Part shown: one piece after another, positions 7,066-10,767 of the stretch
How the letters are laid out: the number at the start of each line of letters is the position of its first letter
Position numbering within the stretch: the first letter of the stretch is position 1
Source of the DNA: Candidatus Krumholzibacteriia bacterium
Lineage (GTDB): Bacteria > Krumholzibacteriota > Krumholzibacteriia > LZORAL124-64-63
Direction: 5' to 3'
Assembly (NCBI GenBank): GCA_014859985.1
Contig: JACZKN010000183.1
Coordinates: forward strand, 1-10,767
DNA length: 10,767 bases
Notes under the pieces: model-generated
Told to the model about the DNA's origin: nothing
Database searches by the model: none
What the model saw: only the letters and a program-made list of their open reading frames with translations
Program-made: the position numbers and the translations under genes

Positions 7066-7094
7066 TTGACCCCCCCCGGGCGCGGGGCTATATT
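7066..7094 (+). promoter_or_regulatory. Strong sigma-70 promoter before tRNA-Leu and tig-clpP-clpX
   Basis: TTGACC at 7066-7071 and TATATT at 7089-7094 are exactly 17 bp apart, each matching the consensus at five of six positions. This is the best promoter in the window. Transcription would start near 7100-7102, giving a leader of about 110 nt before the tRNA 5' end at 7210. No other good promoter was seen between the tRNA and tig, so the protein genes may share this transcript. Confidence 0.75.
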
Positions 7095-7101
7095 GGCGGC
7101 G

Positions 7102-7118
7102 CCGGCCCCGACGGCCGG
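7102..7118 (+). promoter_or_regulatory. First leader hairpin
   Basis: CCGGCC at 7102-7107 pairs with GGCCGG at 7113-7118 around a five-base loop. It begins almost exactly at the predicted transcription start, so it could cap and stabilise the 5' end of the leader RNA. Short GC palindromes are common at this base composition, so the call is tentative. Confidence 0.3.
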
Positions 7119-7123
7119 ACGCC

Positions 7124-7147
7124 CGAGCAGGCCTCCGCGCCTGCTCG
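7124..7147 (+). terminator. Second leader hairpin, terminator- or attenuator-like
   Basis: CGAGCAGGC at 7124-7132 pairs perfectly with GCCTGCTCG at 7139-7147 around a six-base loop, a 9-bp stem. It is followed by TCTTGTCAT, which is modestly T-rich for this genome. It lies between the predicted promoter and the tRNA, so it could attenuate transcription, mark a processing site, or end a short leader RNA. No ribosome-binding site or convincing leader peptide accompanies it. Confidence 0.45.
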
Positions 7148-7160
7148 TCTTGTCATGCCC

Positions 7161-7208
7161 TGCGAGAGTGGCGGACTGCGAGAGTGGCGGACTGCGAGAG
7201 TGGCGGAC
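7161..7208 (+). repeat. Three tandem 16-bp copies of the tRNA-Leu 5' end
   Basis: The unit TGCGAGAGTGGCGGAC occurs three times without mismatch at 7161-7176, 7177-7192 and 7193-7208. The tRNA then continues the same phase: T at 7209 and GCGAGAGTGGCGGA at 7210-7223. Each unit therefore copies the first 14 nt of the tRNA, namely the whole 5' acceptor strand, the two linker bases and the start of the D stem. The unit differs from the tRNA in having one A fewer before CT. Replication slippage at the tRNA start is the simplest origin. Confidence 0.95.
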
Positions 7209-7209
7209 T

Positions 7210-7294
7210 GCGAGAGTGGCGGAACTGGCAGACGCGCTGGATTTAGGTTCCAGTGCCTTCGGGCGTGGGGGTTCGAGTCCCCCCTCTCGCACCA
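7210..7294 (+). tRNA. tRNA-Leu (anticodon UAG)
   Basis: An 85-nt class II tRNA with encoded CCA. The acceptor strand GCGAGAG (7210-7216) pairs with CTCTCGC (7284-7290); A7291 is the discriminator and CCA is at 7292-7294. The anticodon arm is CTGGA/TCCAG around loop TTTAGGT, giving anticodon TAG, which reads CUA and probably other CUN leucine codons. The long variable arm closes as GCC-TTCG-GGC, as expected for leucine tRNAs. The T arm is GGGGG-TTCGAGT-CCCCC (7267-7283). All stems pair fully. It sits between a strong promoter and tig. Three copies of its own 5' end lie immediately upstream and could compete for the 3' acceptor strand. Confidence 0.97.
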
Positions 7295-7357
7295 CATCGA
7301 CCCCGAATCCGCGATCGGCGCGCCGCCCGACCGCATGCCCAGCGAGGAACACGACCC

Positions 7358-8743
7358 ATGGCCGAGAACCAGCAGCACGACCAGCCCGAGACCGACCGCA
7401 CGCCGGAATCCGGCCGTGCGCCCATCCGCACCGTCGTCGAGGCCCCCGAGACCTGGCGGCGGGTGGTCAAGGCGGAGATCGATCGCGAGGCCTACGACCG
7501 CGAGTACGCCGAGCGCCTGAAGAAGGCGGCCAAGAACCACGTCAGGCCGGGCTTCCGCAAGGGCAGGACCCCCCGCGCGGTGGTGGAGAAGGAACTGGGC
7601 GGCACGGTGCACTACGAGGTCCTGGACGCCCTGATCCAGAAGGCCTGGCTCACGGCGCTGATCGAGCACCGGCTCCGCCCCCTGACCGACCCCGAACCGG
7701 GCCGGGGCGAGAACCTGGCCCGCGGCGACGACGGTCCCCTGAAGATCGACCTGGCGGTCGAGGTCAAGCCCGAGGTCATGGCCCGCGACTACGACGGCAT
7801 CAAGGTCCGCCGGCGGCAGGTGGAGGTGGCGGACAAGGACGTGGACGACGTGATCGAGCGCCTGCGCGAATCCCGCGCCGCCTGGGAGCCGGCCGACCGC
7901 CCGGCCCGCGACGGCGATCGCCTGACCCTGGACCTGGTCCCGGGCGAGGGGGCGGACGGGCCGGAAGCCGGCCGGACCATCGCCGACCAGCGCTTCGTCC
8001 TGGGCGAGCCGAGCAACATGGCCGCCTTCAACGAGACTCTCGCGGGGGCGGCGGCGGGACAGCGGCGGGACATCAGCGTCGCCTACCCCGGCGACCACCC
8101 CAACGAGCGCCTGCAGGGCCGCACCATCGTCTTCGGCTGCACCGTCAAGACCGTGGAGTCCCGGGTCCTGCCGGCCGCCGACGACGCCTTCGCTTCCGCC
8201 CTGGACGAGGGCAAGACCCTGGCCGAGCTGCGCGACGCCGTCCGGGCCGACCTGACGCGGGAGGCCGAGCGGCGGGTGGCCGCCGAGCTGGACGAGCAGA
8301 TCCTGCGGGAACTCGTGGCCCGCCACGACGTTCCCCTGCCCCCGTCCATGGTGGCCCGCTACCTGGATTCGGGCCTGGAGGAGCTGCACCGGCGCAACGC
8401 CCGCTACGGCCACGGGTCCACCCCCGAGGAGGACGCGCAGTACCGGGAGGCCGGCCGGCCCCACGCCGAGAAGGCCCTGCGGGGCATGCTGCTGCTGGAG
8501 GCGGTGCGGCGCCAGGAAGGCATCAAGCTCGAGCCCGCGGATGTCGATGAGAGGATCGAGGCCGTCGCCCGCGAGAACGGTTTCCCCGTTGACGATTACC
8601 GGAAGTTCGTCGACAGTGGCGACGGGACCGAACGGGAGCGCATCGAGTACGATCTGCTCGAGCGCCGCACCTACGATTTCCTGCTTTCGCGGGCCGCGAT
8701 CGAGGCGGTGCCCGCGGACACGGACGTCCTGGAATCGGACTAA
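7358..8743 (+). CDS. tig: Trigger factor (ribosome-associated chaperone)
   Basis: This 461-residue protein meets nascent chains at the ribosome exit tunnel. The ribosome-binding domain (about 22-135) carries the signature GFRKGRTP at residues 65-72. The middle PPIase-like domain (about 180-275) is recognisable, but the usual MIPGFE segment reads NMAAFNE, so prolyl isomerase activity may be weak or lost. The C-terminal chaperone arms run to about residue 445 and end with the typical LLERRTYDFLLSRA helix. A charged, Gln-rich stretch of about 20 residues precedes the ribosome-binding domain; it is longer than in the E. coli protein, which starts almost directly with that domain. The ATG at 7358 follows GAGGA at 7344-7348. 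Further upstream in-frame starts run into the tRNA and were rejected. The gene leads the conserved tig-clpP-clpX order, with clpP starting 10 bp after its stop. Confidence 0.92.
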   Translation: MAENQQHDQPETDRTPESGRAPIRTVVEAPETWRRVVKAEIDREAYDREYAERLKKAAKNHVRPGFRKGRTPRAVVEKELGGTVHYEVLDALIQKAWLTALIEHRLRPLTDPEPGRGENLARGDDGPLKIDLAVEVKPEVMARDYDGIKVRRRQVEVADKDVDDVIERLRESRAAWEPADRPARDGDRLTLDLVPGEGADGPEAGRTIADQRFVLGEPSNMAAFNETLAGAAAGQRRDISVAYPGDHPNERLQGRTIVFGCTVKTVESRVLPAADDAFASALDEGKTLAELRDAVRADLTREAERRVAAELDEQILRELVARHDVPLPPSMVARYLDSGLEELHRRNARYGHGSTPEEDAQYREAGRPHAEKALRGMLLLEAVRRQEGIKLEPADVDERIEAVARENGFPVDDYRKFVDSGDGTERERIEYDLLERRTYDFLLSRAAIEAVPADTDVLESD

Positions 8744-8753
8744 GGAGAGACCC

Positions 8754-9365
8754 ATGCTGGTACCGGTCGTCGTCGACCAGACGAGCCACGGCGAGCGCGC
8801 CTACGACATCTACTCGCGCCTGCTCAAGGACCGCATCGTGTTCCTGGGCTGGCCCGTGGACGACAACATCGCCAACCTGGTCATCGCCCAGCTGCTGTTC
8901 CTGCAGGCGGAGGACCCGGAACGGGATATCTACCTGTACATCAACAGCCCGGGCGGCAGCGTGACCGCCGGTCTGGCCATCTACGACACCATGCAGTACA
9001 TTACCAATGACGTGGTGACGATCTGCATGGGCCAGGCGGCCAGCATGGGCGCGATCCTGCTGGCGGCCGGCGCCAAGGGCAAGCGCTCGGCCCTGAAAAA
9101 CTCGCGGGTCATGATCCACCAGCCCCTGGGGGGCAGCCAGGGCCAGGCCGCGATGATCGAGATCTACACCCGGGAGATCCTGGGCGTCAGGGACCGCCTC
9201 TACGAGATCCTGGCCCGCCACACGGGGCAGGCGGTGGAGAAGATCGCCAAGGACAGCGACCGCGACTTCTTCATGTCCGCGGACGAGGCCAAGACCTACG
9301 GCCTGGTGGACAAGGTGATCGAGAGCCGCACCGAGCTGGACGGGGACGCGAAGAAGAAGAAGTAG
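8754..9365 (+). CDS. clpP: ATP-dependent Clp protease proteolytic subunit ClpP
   Basis: A 203-residue serine peptidase that forms the double-heptamer proteolytic chamber fed by ClpX. The catalytic triad is complete: Ser97 in GQAASMGA, His122 in MIHQPLGG and Asp171 in DRDFFMSADEA. These numbers equal those of mature E. coli ClpP, so the propeptide is very short or absent. The oxyanion-loop segment SPGGSVTAGLAIYDTMQ is intact. The C-terminus ends in a lysine-rich tail (KKKK), which is not part of the catalytic core. The start ATG has a strong AAGGAGAG ribosome-binding site at 8742-8749 that overlaps the tig stop region, so the two are co-transcribed. clpX follows after 39 bp. The identity is essentially certain. 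Confidence 0.98.
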   Translation: MLVPVVVDQTSHGERAYDIYSRLLKDRIVFLGWPVDDNIANLVIAQLLFLQAEDPERDIYLYINSPGGSVTAGLAIYDTMQYITNDVVTICMGQAASMGAILLAAGAKGKRSALKNSRVMIHQPLGGSQGQAAMIEIYTREILGVRDRLYEILARHTGQAVEKIAKDSDRDFFMSADEAKTYGLVDKVIESRTELDGDAKKKK

Positions 9366-9370
9366 CCGCC

Positions 9371-9388
9371 GCGGGGCCCTTGCCCCGC
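9371..9388 (+). promoter_or_regulatory. Hairpin between clpP and clpX
   Basis: GCGGGGC at 9371-9377 and GCCCCGC at 9382-9388 form a perfect 7-bp stem with a CCTT loop, just after the clpP stop and seven bases before the clpX ribosome-binding site (GGAGGAG, 9396-9402). There is no T-tract, so it is not a normal terminator. It may protect the upstream message or tune ClpX relative to ClpP. It is a modest call at this GC content. Confidence 0.4.
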
Positions 9389-9404
9389 CGCGCGCGGAGG
9401 AGCC

Positions 9405-10670
9405 ATGAAGCGCCGCCAGAACGGCAGCCCGCAGATGATCAAGTGTTCGTTCTGCGCCCGCGGGCAGGACGAGGTGGCGAAGCTCGTGGCCGGGCCGTCG
9501 AGCGTCTACATCTGCAGCGAGTGCATCAAGCTCTGCAACGACATCCTCGAGGGCGAGCTGCTGGACGAGACCGCGCTCGCGCCGCCGCGCTTTCCCAAGC
9601 CCCGCGAGATCCGCGAGTACCTCGACCAGTACGTGATCGGCCAGGAGGAGGCCAAGGTCAGCCTCGCCGTGGCCGTCTACAACCACTACAAGCGCATCCA
9701 CCAGAAGAAGACCAGCGACGGCGTCGAGATCGACAAGAGCAACATCCTGCTGCTGGGCAACACCGGCACCGGCAAGACCCTGCTGGCCCAGACCCTGGCG
9801 CGCTACCTGAACGTGCCGTTTGCCATCGCCGACGCCACCGCCCTGACCGAGGCCGGCTACGTGGGCGAGGACGTGGAGAACATCCTGGTGCGCCTGCTGC
9901 AGGCGGCGGACTACAACATCCCCGCGGCCGAGCAGGGCATCGTCTACGTGGACGAGATCGACAAGATCGGACGCAAGAGCGGCAACCCCTCCATCACCCG
10001 GGACGTCTCGGGCGAGGGCGTGCAGCAGGCCCTGCTGAAGATCCTCGAGGGCACGGTGGCCAACGTGCCGCCCCAGGGCGGGCGCAAGCACCCGCAGCAG
10101 AAGTACCTCGAGGTGAACACGCGCAACATCCTGTTCATCTGCGGCGGCGCCTTCCAGGGCCTGGAGAAGATCGTCGAGCGGCGCGTCGGCAAGAACATGC
10201 TCGGCTTCTCCCGCGAGGACGAGTACGCCACCTCCCGGGTCGAGCGCGAGGAGTTCCTGGGCCTGGTCGAGCCCCAGGACCTGATGCAGTTCGGCCTCAT
10301 CCCCGAGCTGATCGGCCGCCTTCCGGTGGTCACCCACATGCACGAGCTGGACAAGGACGCGATGAAGCGCATCCTGGTCGAGCCCCGCAACGCCCTGTGC
10401 AAGCAGTACCAGAAGCTCCTGGAGATGGAGGATGTCGAACTGGTTTTCGAGCCGGACGCCCTCGAGGCCATCGCCGGCCTGGCCATCAAGCGCAAGACCG
10501 GCGCCCGGGGCCTGCGCTCCATCCTCGAGAACATCATGCGCGACACCATGTTCGAGATCCCTTCCCAGGAAGACGTCCGGCAGGTTATCATCACGCGGGA
10601 GACGGTCGACAAGCAGACCGAGCCCGACATCGTGCTGGGTGATCCGCCGATCGACATCAAGGAAGCCTGA
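9405..10670 (+). CDS. clpX: ATP-dependent Clp protease ATP-binding subunit ClpX
   Basis: A 421-residue AAA+ unfoldase that recognises substrates and threads them into ClpP. The N-terminal zinc-binding domain has Cys14, Cys17, Cys37 and Cys40. Walker A is GNTGTGKT at 118-125, with Asn where GPTG is usual. The pore loop GYVG is at 151-154, Walker B Asp183-Glu184 (YVDEID), the RKH pore motif at 227-229, and the sensor-2 arginine is Arg368 in GARGLR. The ClpP-docking loop tripeptide is LGF at 266-268, a conservative version of IGF. The length is normal for ClpX. The start ATG follows GGAGGAG at 9396-9402. The four-cysteine N-domain and YVIGQEEAK segment separate it from HslU. It is the last complete gene in the window; no terminator was seen after it, only a short tandem repeat. 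Confidence 0.98.
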   Translation: MKRRQNGSPQMIKCSFCARGQDEVAKLVAGPSSVYICSECIKLCNDILEGELLDETALAPPRFPKPREIREYLDQYVIGQEEAKVSLAVAVYNHYKRIHQKKTSDGVEIDKSNILLLGNTGTGKTLLAQTLARYLNVPFAIADATALTEAGYVGEDVENILVRLLQAADYNIPAAEQGIVYVDEIDKIGRKSGNPSITRDVSGEGVQQALLKILEGTVANVPPQGGRKHPQQKYLEVNTRNILFICGGAFQGLEKIVERRVGKNMLGFSREDEYATSRVEREEFLGLVEPQDLMQFGLIPELIGRLPVVTHMHELDKDAMKRILVEPRNALCKQYQKLLEMEDVELVFEPDALEAIAGLAIKRKTGARGLRSILENIMRDTMFEIPSQEDVRQVIITRETVDKQTEPDIVLGDPPIDIKEA

Positions 10671-10679
10671 CCCCGGGCG

Positions 10680-10731
10680 ATCCGGAACAACCATCCGGAA
10701 CAACCATCCGGAACAGCTATCCGGAACAGCC
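10680..10731 (+). repeat. Four tandem 13-bp repeats downstream of clpX
   Basis: The unit ATCCGGAACAACC occurs at 10680-10692 and 10693-10705. Two variants follow: ATCCGGAACAGCT at 10706-10718 and ATCCGGAACAGCC at 10719-10731. Each contains the palindrome TCCGGA. The array begins 10 bp after the clpX stop. The 13-bp period is not a multiple of three. The remaining 36 bases of the window hold nothing I can name. Confidence 0.9.
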
Positions 10732-10767
10732 GGACCTAACGGAACGCCAGGACCGTCCGCCGCGCCC

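Noticed and set aside
7161..7223. CRISPR-like or phage attachment interpretation of the 16-bp array
   Set aside because: The units are directly adjacent without spacers, and attachment sites normally copy the tRNA 3' end. No cas or integrase gene is present.
7155..7520. Possible leader peptide starting at ATG 7155 and running through the tandem repeat
   Set aside because: There is no ribosome-binding site, it reads through the tRNA and into tig in another frame, and the 16-bp period is not a coding period.
8523..10703. Very long open frame on the minus strand opposite clpP and clpX (726 codons)
   Set aside because: It is the antisense shadow of certain genes in GC-rich DNA. Its composition is rich in Ala, His, Gln and Arg, with no recognisable domain.

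Overview
The window is very GC-rich bacterial DNA with dense coding, all of it on the + strand. It reads as a chromosomal segment of an anaerobic or facultative bacterium. It combines a ferredoxin-dependent 2-oxoacid oxidoreductase, CoA-thioester metabolism, a sigma-54 response regulator and the conserved tig-clpP-clpX block. The phylum cannot be fixed from the sequence; the gene mix would suit a GC-rich lineage such as Krumholzibacteriota/Eisenbacteria or a Desulfobacterota/Myxococcota relative, and that is a guess.

Left part (1-5586), carbon metabolism. The window opens in the last 59 codons of a crotonase-family enzyme (enoyl-CoA hydratase type). A plausible sigma-70 promoter at 241-269 then precedes a Kor/Vor-type 2-oxoacid:ferredoxin oxidoreductase, encoded as a dicluster ferredoxin subunit (317-547), an alpha subunit (574-1638) and a fused beta-gamma subunit (1635-3056). 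After a strong GC hairpin come an alanine-dehydrogenase-family protein lacking one expected active-site lysine (3155-4264) and, overlapping by 4 bp, an acetyl-CoA hydrolase/4-hydroxybutyrate CoA-transferase family enzyme (4261-5586). Together these could take an amino acid to a 2-oxoacid, oxidise it to an acyl-CoA with reduced ferredoxin, and exchange the CoA. That pathway is inferred from the neighbourhood.

Middle (5587-7049), regulation. An AT-rich island holds a perfect TTGACA box and two overlapping palindromes. It precedes a three-domain NtrC-family response regulator (REC, sigma-54 AAA+, Fis-type HTH). No histidine kinase is in view.

Right part (7050-10767), translation and proteostasis. 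A strong promoter (TTGACC-N17-TATATT) drives a leader with two hairpins, then three tandem 16-bp copies of the 5' end of the following tRNA, then the tRNA-Leu(UAG) itself. Trigger factor, ClpP and ClpX follow in the classic order. A second short tandem repeat (four 13-bp units) lies just past clpX. No gene-free stretch exceeds 300 bases.

I see no CRISPR array, transposase, phage gene or obvious new defence system. The most unusual features are the tandem duplication of the tRNA 5' end, the altered alanine-dehydrogenase-like active site beside a CoA-transferase, and the palindrome cluster before the response regulator.
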